From the NCBI GenBank assembly GCA_014526335.1, contig JACTAT010000276.1, positions 1 through 64,000 of the forward strand: DNA of 64,000 nucleotides. Reading direction: 5' to 3'. The notes beneath the pieces were generated by a model. It did not search any database and was not told the origin of the DNA. It was given only the letters and a program-made list of their open reading frames with translations. The DNA is from Chrysaora quinquecirrha. Taxonomy: Eukaryota; Cnidaria; Scyphozoa; Semaeostomeae; Pelagiidae. Every line of letters starts with the position of its first letter. Positions within the stretch are counted from its first letter, which is position 1. The translations under genes and the position numbers were made by a program. Positions 1 through 10,435 of this stretch are shown piece by piece.

Positions 1-656
1 TGAGCTAGCTCATTGAGTTGAGAGTTCGAGGCCCCGACCACGGTAGAGTCACAAGAAGGGTCGGTTCTCTTTAGTTTATCCACTTCTAAGGGCGTGTTCT
101 TCTTCTTGTAAACCAATTATTTTTTCGACAGCCTTCTTTTTTCGGAATCTGTGTTTTTCGAAGCCATTCTTCTGAAAACTGCAGGTTTTGGAGCTCTCAA
201 AAACCTTCTGCTATCAAAGCAGATGGTTTCCGAGACTTTCGAGAGATTCAAGGTTTGAAGTTTGATAGATACTTCAATTTTAGAAGTTGCCAGGATACAT
301 TTCACGAAGGGGTCTGGGGACGAGGCAAACAAAAATTTTGGCGCGAAAGTTGCCAGAATCCCCCTTTTTTGAAAGCATGGATTCGGAAATTCGGAATGTT
401 TTGGTGGTTCAGAAGAAAGCGTTATGTTGCCGGACGTCAGGATTGAAAAGCTGTAAAGGACTTCAAAAACCAAGACTTATCATACGAGGCTCTGTGTCCG
501 CTCGCAAAATCTTGACTAAGAACCACAGCAATCTGCTACAATGAGACTCATTTCCTAACAATGCTCAAAAGCGACCACTTTTGATTAAGCCTGCCTTTCA
601 AATTCAAATGTTTTGATCGAAAGTCGCATTCACCATTTTGTTCTGCTCACTTGTCG
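1..656. other. Non-coding stretch, possible SINE tail at the edge
   Basis: No convincing coding exon is visible; open frames on both strands overlap one another and lack recognisable domains. The first ~60 bases contain GAGTTCGAGGCCCC, which resembles an RNA polymerase III box B, so a tRNA-derived SINE cut by the window edge is possible. No box A can be seen because the sequence starts here. Confidence 0.3.
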
Positions 657-658
657 TA

Positions 659-1768
659 GACAGGGTTTTTTCCGCAACAATCTAGCAAAGAGGGTAACCT
701 TGGTTTTTTTCAATGAAATCTACTAAAAAAAGGTCGGAGAACACGAATCCAAGATGGGCCTTCAAAAATTTTCACCGGAAGTAGCCTTAATTAATGCCTA
801 ATTAGGCCTAATGAAGTCAATCAAAAAAGTCGCACTTTTTCAAATCTGATTACTGCAATATGTAGACCTTGAAATGCTGAGTAAAATTGTCTTTGACTGT
901 ATTTCAATACGACCTACCAATTTCGAGAAAAACTCGTTTGAAATTATGATGACGTCATCACCATTATGATCATTACAGACCTGGATTCTACATTTCAGCT
1001 TGTATAACTTTATAGGTTGGGGTGCGATAGTCACAAAACCACTAATTATGCGATAAATGTACGCTAAGACAGCAGAATGATGATTATTGGGTGTGGTTGT
1101 GACATCATAAAAGGGTCCGATGACATCATAGGGGCAAATGACGTCATAATGGTACCAAAACGATGCCCAGTCATCCATGAGCCAAAAGGCGTTGTGAAGG
1201 ACTACTCATGTTCGAGATTTGAAGTTTTAATATCAAACCTGCTTGAAATGGCGAGAGGTCAAATTTGTTATACAGTATTCATAATGGGATTCCTATTGTT
1301 TATGCAGTGAACCCCCTTTCTTCGTTTTTCAAAACTTGCTGTGGGGCTTATTATGCTTATTATGCTGTCATACATACACGTATCGCATTTTAAGCGGTTC
1401 TTTGACGATTCGACCCCTATTTGTGAAGTTACGCGAGTTGATAAAAGCCCATACTGAGCCTTAGGACGATGACGTCATCATTATTTCAAACGAGTTTTTC
1501 TCGAAACTGGTAGGTTGTATTGAAATACAGTCAAAGACAATTTTACTCAGCGTTTCAAGATCTACATATTGCATTAATTAGATTTGAAAAAGTGGAACTT
1601 TTTTAATTGACTTAATTAGGCATAATTAGGCGTTAATTAAGGGTACTTCCGGCGAAAATTTTTGAGGGCCCATCTTGGATTTGTGTTCTCCGACCTTTTT
1701 TTAGTAGATTTCAATTAAAAAACCCTAGGTTACCCTCTTTGCTAGATTGTTGCGGAAAAAACCCTGTC
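659..1768. mobile_element. Non-autonomous DNA transposon with ~300-bp terminal inverted repeats and TA target duplication
   Basis: The left arm (659-960) and the right arm (1468-1768) are near-perfect reverse complements. Both ends read GACAGGGTTTTTTCCGCAAC going inward, and both arms end internally at a TGACGTCA-containing palindrome. A TA dinucleotide flanks each side (657-658 and 1769-1770), as for Tc1/mariner-like insertions. The ~500-bp centre has no transposase frame; small open frames there are chance products. The arms differ by scattered substitutions, so the insertion is not very recent. The superfamily is inferred only from the TA duplication. Confidence 0.8.
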
Positions 1769-1775
1769 TATCGAT

Positions 1776-2887
1776 TTATCATTCGATCTGAGGCAAAATT
1801 GAATCGCAATGAGCCGAAATCTGATTAGTTCTCCGAGAGTGACCGCTTTTTTGAATAAGCGTTGGCTTTAGCGTTCATTCAGACGTCGAATCTCAGCGAA
1901 CTTTGAAGTCTCATTCTCATTTGCAAGCCAGATGGATAGAATTTCAAACGGAGGCCAGGAGAATACAGGAAAAATGGACTCGGCACGAGTTCTAAAGAGC
2001 AGCTTAAAACTGCGGTACAGTTAAGATGCAGCTGAAATGTTCCCGAACTCAAAATACAGCTGAAATAAAATCTTTAAATTTTAATTACTTCTGTGAAAAG
2101 ATTTGCGATTTTTCACTGGAATAGAGTGATGAGCCACCGCTCAAACTTCATTTGCGAAGTTTTCGTAGGAAAAGCACATTCGAACGTTTAAAAATGCATT
2201 TTCTTCACTGTTGACGTGTGAAAATATTCCTGGGTCACATCTGTTGTGGTCCATTTCTCGTGTGCGCCTAGCATTATGGCAACCAAGCTACGAAGACAGC
2301 ACGCTGACGTTGTATGATCGGTACATTACTATCAATCTCATCCCCTTACTTATATAACAATCAATCCCATTTGGAGTTTGAAAATAGTCTAAATCCAGAC
2401 TACACAGTAGATCCAATTTCCCCTGTTCATCAGTCGAAGTATCATCTACGCGACCAAGATATCATAGGGCAATTAAAGGCAAGGACAGAAAAATTCAAAT
2501 CCACCTTCTATTCTAACTGTTTATCCGAATGGAATAGGCCTTAACCTGAATTCAGACTTGCACCTTCTATTGCTATCTTTAAGAACAGGCTTATATCAAT
2601 AATCCATCCCCCTGCAAAATCTGTCTTTGGAATTCATGGTCCAATAGGATTATATTTTCTTACTCAACTTAGGGTTTGACTCAGTAAGTTAAATTTCCAT
2701 TAATTCGAGCATAATTTTAGGGATACCATTAGCCCTATTTTTCAAACAAGCAATGGCATTGAGGACACGGAGCACTTTCTGCTGCTCTGCCCTTCTTTGA
2801 CGTCAAGTTCTTCTCGCTGGGATTGTTGCATTATAATTACCATTTGTACAAATCACCAGTCTTTAAAATGATGCTTTGATGCAACAT
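1776..2887 (+). repeat. Duplicated segment, copy 1 (ends in a retrotransposon 3' region)
   Basis: This stretch aligns along nearly its whole length with 4191-5430, in direct orientation, starting at TTATC(A/G)TTCGA and ending near a GATGCTTTG(A/G)TGCAAC string. The 5' half is non-coding and the 3' half holds a degraded reverse-transcriptase C-terminus. Relative to the second copy it lacks 125 bp that lie between two ATCAATCT repeats there, the footprint of a deletion between short direct repeats. Confidence 0.75.
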
Positions 2888-2890
2888 TCG
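2350..2890 (+). pseudogene. CR1/jockey-like reverse transcriptase, C-terminal remnant (copy 1)
   Basis: Pieced across frames, the translation shows the tail of a non-LTR retrotransposon polymerase. A stretch with KARTEKFKSTFY and CLSEWNR precedes a region with SVFGIHGP. A degenerate knuckle-like block follows, with IEDTEHFLLLCPSF. This order (an exposed polymerase tail, then an H-x-LLLCP motif) is familiar from metazoan CR1/jockey-type elements. Stops and frameshifts break it several times, for example a stop right after the first block at about 2542. Only the last part of the protein is present, as expected for a 5'-truncated insertion. It is not functional. Confidence 0.65.
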
Positions 2891-2971
2891 GTTTATTATG
2901 TTATATGACTCAAGTCGGTTACCTCTGAAACGCCTCGCAAATGTCAAGAAACTAAAGCTGTGGTTAAATTA

Positions 2972-3212
2972 AGAGACTTGCCGCGCGCAGCATTGTATTC
3001 GGCGTGTCTCCCAGGGTGTCTAAACATGCGAGCGATAAGCGAGCAACATGTCCACCGAGTCGCCTAACAAGAAATGTTGCTGTGTTCTCCCAGAAACCTG
3101 TTGTCGCTCGCTGCAAATTTTTTCGCGCGCTTCAAAATTTCCGTGGTGGCTAAACTGGAAGACATCGAGGGGGCATGTCACGCGCAACAACGTCACCTAG
3201 TTTAGCAAGGCC
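2972..3212 (-). mobile_element. MITE of the GGCTAAAC family, TTA-flanked
   Basis: This is a diverged, reverse-oriented copy of the element at 15225-15502, sharing CATTGTATTC(G/T)GCGTGTCTCCC and the right-end (GTTTAGC..GGCC) sequence. It is flanked by TTA at 2969-2971 and 3213-3215, compatible with a 3-bp TWA target duplication (PIF/Harbinger type). It encodes nothing. Confidence 0.55.
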
Positions 3213-3985
3213 TTATATGGAGTCATTTTTGTTCCTGTGGCAGCCATGTTTGTCCACTGAATTGAAATTGCCTAAATGAGAAAGAAGGGCCTAAATTAAA
3301 GAATCTCTAATTCACTATAAAGAAAAGACTTTTGGCGCTATGATTGCCCGTTGTACGGAATTGTCTGTTGTATAGTTGTGTCCGTTTATGGGGTTGTGTT
3401 TCTATATAAAGAAAAGACGTTTGGCTCTAAAATGATTGCCCGTTGTACGGAGATGTCCGTTATATAGATATGTCCGCTGTATAGAGGATGGTTTCTATAT
3501 GAAGAAAATACTTTTGGCGCTAAAATGATTGCCCGTTGTACGGAGGTGTCCGTTATATAGATATGTCCGCTGTACGGAGGTGTGTTTCTCTATAAAGAAA
3601 AGACTCTCTGCGCTAAAATAATTGCCCGTTGTTCATTGTATAGAGAAGTCCGTTAATGGAGGTCCCACTGTATTAAAATCATGAGAATACACCTTTTCAA
3701 CTAAGAACCTCATTTTCAACATTTATGAAAATTTGTTCGTTCCAAAATTTTGACCCCCAATTCAGATTGAGCACCTTCATTTTAGTGTTGAGGGAAATTT
3801 TTACGCCCTTAATCCTTACGATGTTCATTTTGTAGCAGTCTAAAGTTTATAAAGGAAAATTTATAAAGGATTTGATTTTGAAAAATCGTTCGAGGAGAAA
3901 TAAAATCAACATTGTAAGGACTAGAGATGTAAAAATTTGCATCAAAACTAAAATTAAGATGCTGAATTCGAATTTAATTTTTGCC
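3213..3985. repeat. Duplicated tract (partner of 10909-11355) with an internal foldback
   Basis: From the TTA after the MITE onward, this tract aligns with 10909-11355: both contain GTCATTTTTGTTCCTGTGG, a CACTATAAAGAAAAG run, the series of ATTGCC(C/T)GTTGTACGGA motifs and a shared tail. The tail (about 3755-3985) is itself a loose inverted repeat, with a GAGCACCTTCATTTTAGTG arm and a reverse copy after the centre. The partner has a single ~70-bp unit where this copy has four ~92-bp units. Confidence 0.6.
3316..3675 (+). repeat. ~92-bp tandem repeat (4 units) ending in a pogo/Tigger-like terminus
   Basis: Four imperfect units carry TGGCGCTAAAATGATTGCCC, a GTTGTACGGA block and GTCCGTTATATAGATATGTC. 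The array ends with GGAGGTCCCACTG followed by TA. The reverse complement, CAGTGGGACCTCC, resembles termini of pogo/Tigger-type Tc1/mariner elements, so this is probably the repeated end of such an element. The left terminus was not identified. Confidence 0.55.
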
Positions 3986-4190
3986 TACTATGCAAAAATG
4001 CTGCATCCAGGCATGGGACCCCTTGTTTAACGCCCCTTCCGAAAGACATTAGAGTGAGTTGTTTAGTTATCGATCTGGAAATTCCCCCATCTAGATGCTG
4101 ACCTCACATGACCAAGATTAACTTCAGCTGTCTAACGAGAACTGACTGAGAAGCTTGCCAACCCACTCCACTTGTTGACTACTTGTAGTT
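3986..4190. other. Short unassigned spacer
   Basis: It separates the foldback-containing repeat from the second reverse-transcriptase segment. I see no open frame or repeat of note. Confidence 0.4.
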
Positions 4191-5530
4191 TTATCGTTCG
4201 ACCTGACGCAAAATCGAATCAGAATGAGCCGCAATCTGATTGGCTCCCCGGGAGTGACCGCTTTTTTGAATTAGCGTTGGCTTTATCGTTCATTCAGACG
4301 TCGAATCTCAGCGAGAACTAGCGAACTTTGAAGTCTCATTCTCACTTGCAAGCCGGATGAATATAATTTCCAAAGGAGGCTAGATGAATACAGGAAAAAT
4401 GGGCACGGCACGAGTTCTGAAGAACAGCTTAAAACTACGGTACAGTTAAGATACAGCTGTAATGTTCCCGAACTCCCCATACAGCTGAAATAAAATCTTT
4501 AAATATTAATTACTTCAGCGAAAATATTTGTATTTTTCACTGGAATAGAGCGACGAGCGGTGAATTTACGAAGTTTTCATAGGAAAAGCACATTCGAACG
4601 TTTAAAAATGCATTTTTTTCACTGTTGACGTGTGAAAATATTCCTGGGTCACATCTGCTGTGGTTCATTTCTCGTGTGCGGCTAGCATAATGGCAACCAA
4701 GCTACGAAGACATGCTGACATTGTACGATCGGTATATTACTATCAATCTTTTTTTTCTATAACAACAAAACCTAAATCTATATTATCAAAGAATTCTATA
4801 TACATGTGCCATTCATGGCGGGAAAAGACACAAGGTCGTCTGGTCCCCATCATGGTCCCCATCACAATCAATCTCATCCCCTTACTTATATTACAATCAA
4901 TCCCATTTGGAGTTTGTAAATAGTCTAAGTCCAGACTACACAGTAGATCCAATTGCCCTTGTTCATCAGTCGCAGTGCCATCTACGCAACTAGGATGTCA
5001 TGGGGCAATTAAAGGCAAGGATAGAAAAATTCAAGTCCACCTTCTATCCTAACTGTTTATCCGAATGGAATAAGCTTGAGCCTGATTTCAGACTTGCACC
5101 TTCTATTGCTGTTTTTAAGAAAAGCTCCTATCAAAAATCTGTTCCCCTGCAAAGTCTGTCTTTGGAATTCATGATCCAGTAGGATTATCTTATCTTACTC
5201 AACTTAGGGTTGGACTCAGTAAGTTTAATTTCCATAAATTCAAGCATAATTTTAGGGATATCATTCGCCCTATCTGTCAAACAAGCGATGGTATTGAGGA
5301 CACGGAGCACTTTCTGCTGCTCTGCCCTTCTTTTGACGTTCAACGTCAAGTTTTTCTCGCTGGGATTGTTGAATTATAACGACCATTTGTACAAATCACC
5401 GGGCTTTCAAATGATGCTTTGGTGCAACTTTTGTTATATGGTGATCGTGAACTTTCTTATGACTTAAACAGAAAAATACTTGATTTAACTTTACTTTTCA
5501 TGGTGGGTTTGATTAAGGTTTTTTGAGACA
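4191..5530 (+). repeat. Duplicated segment, copy 2
   Basis: This is the direct repeat of 1776-2887 with many substitutions. It is the longer copy: it keeps the 125 bp between the ATCAATCT repeats at 4742 and 4867, and it runs further at the 3' end, where the polymerase tail continues past the point at which copy 1 diverges. Confidence 0.75.
4867..5530 (+). pseudogene. CR1/jockey-like reverse transcriptase, C-terminal remnant (copy 2)
   Basis: This holds the same polymerase tail as copy 1 but is slightly better preserved. KARIEKFKSTFYPNCLSEWN is followed by LEPDFRLAPSIAVFKK, then IEDTEHFLLLCPSFDV and RELSYDLNRKILDLTLLF. Reading it needs several frame changes. A short duplication around 5338-5350 (GACGTTCAACGTCAAG) lies next to the LLLCPSF block. 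It is the 3' part of a 5'-truncated non-LTR retroelement and is non-functional. Confidence 0.65.
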
Positions 5531-5644
5531 TAAGTACAAAGCAGCCACCAAGTCTCTTTTACGGAAATTTACTTCATGTGTAAATTCTGTTCCACGTTGG
5601 GCAGATTACTTGGGTAAATTCAGGTGTTGGGCAGGTTACTTTCA

Positions 5645-5988
5645 TTGTAAAATTCACGGCGAAGCCGTGAATTTGAGTTAATTATTTTGACGCCAAGTAC
5701 TTCTGTGTATTTCAATCTGAGAGTTGATTGATGACACCTACAGGATGCGGCATTTTCACCAACTTTGTTATGCGTGTGATATAACTTGCCAAGCTGCTTT
5801 CTCAATAAACTCACCCAATGACAGCGTAGTACTTAGTCACCTGACCAAACCCGACCAATAAGAAAGTAAACCTGAATCGCACGCTTTTGCCTGTCAGTCA
5901 AATGGTATACAAATCACAGCTACACCCTCTCTCCCTCATTAGAATTTTGTTGTCGCGCAGAAAGTTAGAAGTTCAGGAAATATTCTTA
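5645..5988 (+). repeat. Composite block left end (L), first occurrence
   Basis: These ~344 bp recur at 8493-8836, 57424-57766 and 60273-60620. The palindrome at 5650-5674 has 11-bp arms (AAATTCACGGC / GCCGTGAATTT) and a GAA loop. TTAATTATTTTGACGCC at 5678-5694 matches the inverted right terminus in 15 of 17 positions. After GAAGTTCAGGAAATATTCTTA the copies diverge into two different interiors. Confidence 0.8.
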
Positions 5989-8126
5989 TTTTGATTTAAT
6001 CCTTGATGACCCCTTCTGCGTGCCATGAACTTGCTCACACGGAAACAAAGACAGCCGTTGATATTCCGTCCACTACAAGAAGAAATATTTCAACCAAGAA
6101 GCAAGCAAGTGACTGTGGTTTTCGAGTTTTCCCGATGGAGAATGCTGCGAAGAATTCCGAAAGTTAAATATGACGGAGCATATCTCATTTGCGAAGTTTC
6201 AGAAAGGAGTTGATGGTAAATGAAAGAACGGAACTGGCAAGATGCAAAAAGCTGGCATACCACACATACTATACGCAATCTGACTTTGGGATAAAGTATC
6301 ATCAGTGTCAACCTTGGCTTGACTAATCATATTCAGGGGAGTCAAAATGGGAAGAATTACAGCAAGCAGGGGTTGTTACAGTTCCCCGCAAGGACAACAA
6401 CGGCAAGCGGTAAGATTTGCTTTCATTCGTGATTATTGATCTATTTCCACACATTGCTTCCTTTGCCGGAATCTGAGTTTCCCGCTCACATTGAGATATT
6501 TAATATTTGATCTTAGCCAGCATTTCTCTTGCATGTTTCAGTATTTTTCTAGTATTTCTGCTCATAATAGTTCATGGAAAAAGCATGCAACAGTTTGGTT
6601 CAATATTATGCGTTCAAATTAAACATACTCAACATGAACACCCAGCTCGCCTGGCCTAACATTTACCTTCAAGTTCTGATGTTCATAAAACTCTACTTCG
6701 GCCCAGAGAGGGACTAAGCCCTATCGTGTACCTGAAGCCATTTTAGGCCAACATATCATTTTATCTTCTGTTATTTCTTATTTCTTATGTAACTTCTTTG
6801 GAATATATAATCAACGATGGGCCAAATCTGGCCATTATTGGTGGACGAACAGAAAATTGGACTAGTGGATTCAGACCGATGCCCTTTAATCGATGGCCTT
6901 CACAATCCGTTGGTCACAAGCTGGCTTGCAATCTATGGTTTTGTGCTGTTCAAGGGAATTATGACCCCAAGACAAAGCCTGGAAAGACAAATGGAGGAAC
7001 ATGATCTCGGTGAACCGAACGATTGGAGGCATTCATTGGTGGTATTGGCATAGACACGTGATTTTAAGAGGTTTTGTATTTTAAGCATTCACTTTGAGAT
7101 TAATGAACAAATGAAATCAAAAGTTGATAGACTGTAGAAGTCTACCTAGCATCTAATGCACTTATGTTAGATGGTTTGTTATGCCCCTTTTCCCCTCGGC
7201 CCAGCTGACCACATTGATTCAACAACGTTTTGGCTAAGAGACAACGCCCTGAGACTCATACGAGGTTTTCCCTTCTAATCCAGAACCCCAATTTTCACAG
7301 ACATTACATGTATACGAACATAGCTTAATTTCCTACCATTTGGGCATCAGATGGTTTTCGATAGATGTATCCCGTGTGGTTCAAGGACTATGAGTTGATA
7401 AGAGATCAGTAAAATAAAATAATTTCAAACACTCGCGACTCGGATGATTTCGAATTAAATCAAACTATTTCCTGCTACCCCGGTAACAACTATAGGGAAG
7501 TATTTCTGAAGCATTTTCATCTTACAAACAATATTTAAGGCCAAAGGTTTTCACCCAACAAGGGCTTCACTTGAATTGTGCTAGAAACATCCCTCAGCAC
7601 GGCAATACAAGACCAAAATAACAATTCTTTTTCCGTAGGACAGTTGTTAAGAACTTCACACAAGAGAGGGAGATAGAATATTCACATTCTCACTGATATG
7701 TTTTGGCCAACTTACGTTTTTGGATACTGCTTATCCTCTCTGGGAGCAATTTTATCCCCCCGCAATGTTTCCTAAAATAGTCTTTAGTACCTAGTAAGGA
7801 GCTAGCTAGGACGGTTTAGTATACAAAGTCGATCGATGTGCAGGGACTGCTTGACAACCCATAGAAATTCTGCGACGTAACTTAGCAATCGAAACAAATT
7901 TCACATCTCTTCTCGTTCAGGCCTAGAAAGAAGACCTGACGGTATTCCTGTGATGAGATAGGAAGGCTGCGTTTCGTATGTCATACACATTACACATAGG
8001 ACTTGACAAGTAGGACGGTTTGAGAAAATCTAGCCTCGGCCCCGCTCCTACTTTTCTTACTGTAAACTCCTGGGCACCTCCTACAAACGCCCGCTTCGTC
8101 TATGGGGATTACACGGAGTGTAATTT
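5989..8126. other. Interior of unit A: no gene recognised
   Basis: These ~2.1 kb hold only short frames. Two could be captured exon scraps: 6025-6213, with RKQRQPLIFRPLQEEIF, and 6817-7053, with PLLVDEQKIGLVDS. Both survive in the second copy (57801-58076, 58552-58836). However, most differences between copies in the second frame change the amino acid, so selection on protein is not indicated. No known domain is recognised. Confidence 0.4.
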
Positions 8127-8492
8127 GTGGCAGCAAGTGTTCCCCTTTCCAAAGTTTCACACTTTTCGTCCCATAGACTTTGCTATTTTGTAAGGTATCG
8201 AGTACTTAGGGGCTGCTCGCCCCCTTTAAGGTACTCACCGACCTCTAAGCATCCTAAGCTTTGGGTCTTCAATGCTCATTGCCGATGCTTAGCTAAGCAA
8301 ACATCACAGTGGATAATCTTATTTTCAATCGTTATCCTAGCGCAAAATTTTGTGCTAGGAACTCTAAAACAGGGGGAAGCTTTATGCCAAGAATCACTTC
8401 CGTGTACTCCCACAAAATCAACTGTTGTTTTCTTTTGTGTTATCTGTTTGTCCTGCTCACCTGAAACCATAACGCGGCGGGAAAATAATTAA
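8127..8492 (+). repeat. Composite block right end (R), unit A
   Basis: The ~360 bp recur at 10436-10798, 59908-60272 and 62233-62568. Several hairpins can be drawn: GAGTACTTAGGGG with a CCCC...GGTACTC partner around 8200-8240; CTAAGCATC with GATGCTTAG around 8246-8292; and a 24-bp near-perfect palindrome at 8336-8359 (CCTAGC...GCTAGG). The terminus is GGCGGGAAAATAATTAA. A long open frame on each strand crosses this repeat, but it follows the hairpins and is unlikely to be coding. Confidence 0.75.
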
Positions 8493-8836
8493 TTGTAAAA
8501 TTCACGGCGAAGCCGTGAATTTGAGTTAATTATTTTGACGCCAAGTACCTCTGTGTATTTCAATCCGAGAGTTGATTGATGACACCTACAGGATGCGGCA
8601 TTTTCACCAACTTCGTTATGCGTGTGGTATAACTTGCCAAGCTGCTTTCTCAATAAACTCACCCAATGACAGCGTAGTACTTAGTCACCTGACCAAACCC
8701 GACCAATAAGAAAGTAAACCTGAATCGCGCGCTTTTGCCTGTCAGTCAAATGGTATACAAATCACAGCTACACCCTCTCTCCCTCATTAGAATTTTGTTG
8801 TCGCGCAGAAAGTTAGAAGTTCAGGAAATATTCTTA
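8493..8836 (+). repeat. Composite block left end (L), unit B
   Basis: This is the second occurrence of the left end, abutting the right terminus of unit A with no spacer (…AATAATTAA then TTGTAAAATTC). Immediate abutment shows the units are joined head to tail. Confidence 0.8.
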
Positions 8837-9334
8837 TCCCACCCACCCAGTTTCCCTAACTTCAAAATACTGAATGCAAACTTGTCGCCTTGCCTTTACC
8901 TCCCCATCGTCAGGGAATGGTTTACTCGTTTGTTGGGGGCAATCAAACTATGTTCAAAACTTGAAATTAATCAGATAATCGTTGGTTGATTTAAATACGG
9001 GAACTTAGTTAAAGGGTTTGAAACAATTGTGGAAATTTCGGGAAATATACTTGCGCGTTTAGCTCAATAGTTATTCTATAAATTACAGCTTATTTTGTTC
9101 GAGTTTGTGTTATGATCAATCGACTTGGAAGTGGTCTAAACTACTGAAGCTCTCCTACAACCTCTTCCCACCTGAAGCTATTCGCAATCGTTTCTATTCA
9201 CGCCTTGCAAAATGATCAGCAGTTTATATCATACGATGTACCAATTACATTGTTTTTCTGAGAATCAACTATGTATGTACATTTTGAGATCCGCTTCACT
9301 TGGATTGAGGCGTGGCTCTGCAGGACAATGATAT

Positions 9335-9945
9335 GGGGCCCTTTCATCCCCCGTTCTTGTCGTGCTTCAAAATAATGTCACAATTCCTGGAGTCGTTTTC
9401 CTTGCGCTGAGGGTTCTTCTACCCCTCTTCGCGGTTGAACGTATCTCCGCATTGTTGAGTTACGAGGCAGTTGGTGCTTTCACCCCTTGTATCTCCGATG
9501 CTCTAACAGCAAGGCGTTTCCAAGTTTTTCTCCACGAGATCGCTCCATTCGTGTCTGAGGGCCCCCCTTCCCCCTCTTTCCGATGGATGTGATCTCGGCA
9601 TCGAGCTGCTGCGGGGCCCTTTCATCCCCCGCACCACCGATGCTCCAAATTATGTTTCACCTGTTTCTTCAGAGACCGCTCATCGACGCTTGAGGGGCCC
9701 TTTCATCCCCCTCTTGGCGATGCCAGCATGCCTCTGCATCACAATGTCACGGGGCCCTTTCATCCCCCGTACTTGTGGTGCTCTAAAACTGACAACGCAG
9801 CACGTGTTCCCTTTTCCCATTTTTACACTTTTTCATAGACTTTCATAGTTTCTTAGGCGTCGAGTACTTAGGGGCCCTTTCATCCCCCTTTTAAGGTACT
9901 CGCTCGACCTCTAAGCGTCCTAAGCGTGGGGCCCTTTCATCCCCC
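9335..9945 (+). repeat. Hairpin array with constant apical motif GGGGCCCTTTCATCCCCC
   Basis: Six perfect copies of GGGGCCCTTTCATCCCCC lie at 9335, 9613, 9694, 9751, 9871 and 9928. Each can fold with GGGG pairing CCCC around a CCCTTTCATC loop, and each is enclosed by a different extended stem: TGCGGGG/CCCCGCA at 9613, GAGGGG/CCCCTC at 9694, ACGGGG/CCCCGT plus GCATCACAA/TTGTGGTGC at 9751, GAGTAC/GTACTC at 9871, and CTAAGCGTC/GATGCTTAG at 9928. Two of these need a G-U pair. Less regular hairpins lie between them (GAGGG/CCCTC near 9408-9427; CGAGATC/GATCTCG at 9535-9597). Function is unknown. Confidence 0.8.
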
Positions 9946-10207
9946 ATCGTCTTGATGCTTAGTTCAAACAGCTATAATGCAAATATTGAATATGAACGAA
10001 TTTGCAAACTTGCATCTATCACAGTGTGGTTCACCTCGCACTGCCAACTCTAAAATTGAGGCTTCTTGTCAAAGACCACTTCCCGTGTAATCCGTCAAAA
10101 ATGGTTGTGTGCGTGTTGTTGAGTACTTTTGGTGTGACTGTATATTCTGCCAAGTTATCTCTGATGTTTTAAGGCGCTCTTTAAGCGCTGCCGCGGTGAG
10201 AAATAAT
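9797..10207 (+). repeat. Variant right end (R') of unit B
   Basis: Diverged relative of the right end at 8127-8492. It has GCAGCACGTGTTCCC for GCAGCAAGTGTTCCC, the same GAGTACTTAGGGG and CTAAGCGTC stems but a different apical loop, and a terminus GCGGTGAGAAATAATTAA. It is followed by ~230 bp and then a standard right end (10436-10798), so unit B/C carries two successive right termini. Confidence 0.65.
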
Positions 10208-10435
10208 TAATGTAGTGTTAAAGTATTCAAGTCTGGACTTTTAAGAGACAATTCCGTTAGCTTGTGTTACAGTAGCTAGTTTATTATCATCTTCGTAAAA
10301 ACTGTTTCGTTTTTAAATTTTATTATTACGCATCATCAAATTGAAGTGGTTTACGGCATCAAAGCTCTCCAACCCCCATTTTCCTCACTTATCCAAATGT
10401 TTATGACACCTTACAAAAATGAAGTTATATTTAGC

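Noticed and set aside
6817..7053. Frame PLLVDEQKIGLVDS... conserved between the two composite blocks
   Set aside because: Most differences between copies change the amino acid and the N-terminus shifts; no family recognised, so not called as a gene.
8127..8492. 121-residue frame in the right end of the composite block, seen again at 59906 and 62136
   Set aside because: It overlaps strong hairpins, has an open frame on the opposite strand, and one copy loses 27 bp without frame selection; conservation is explained by recent duplication.
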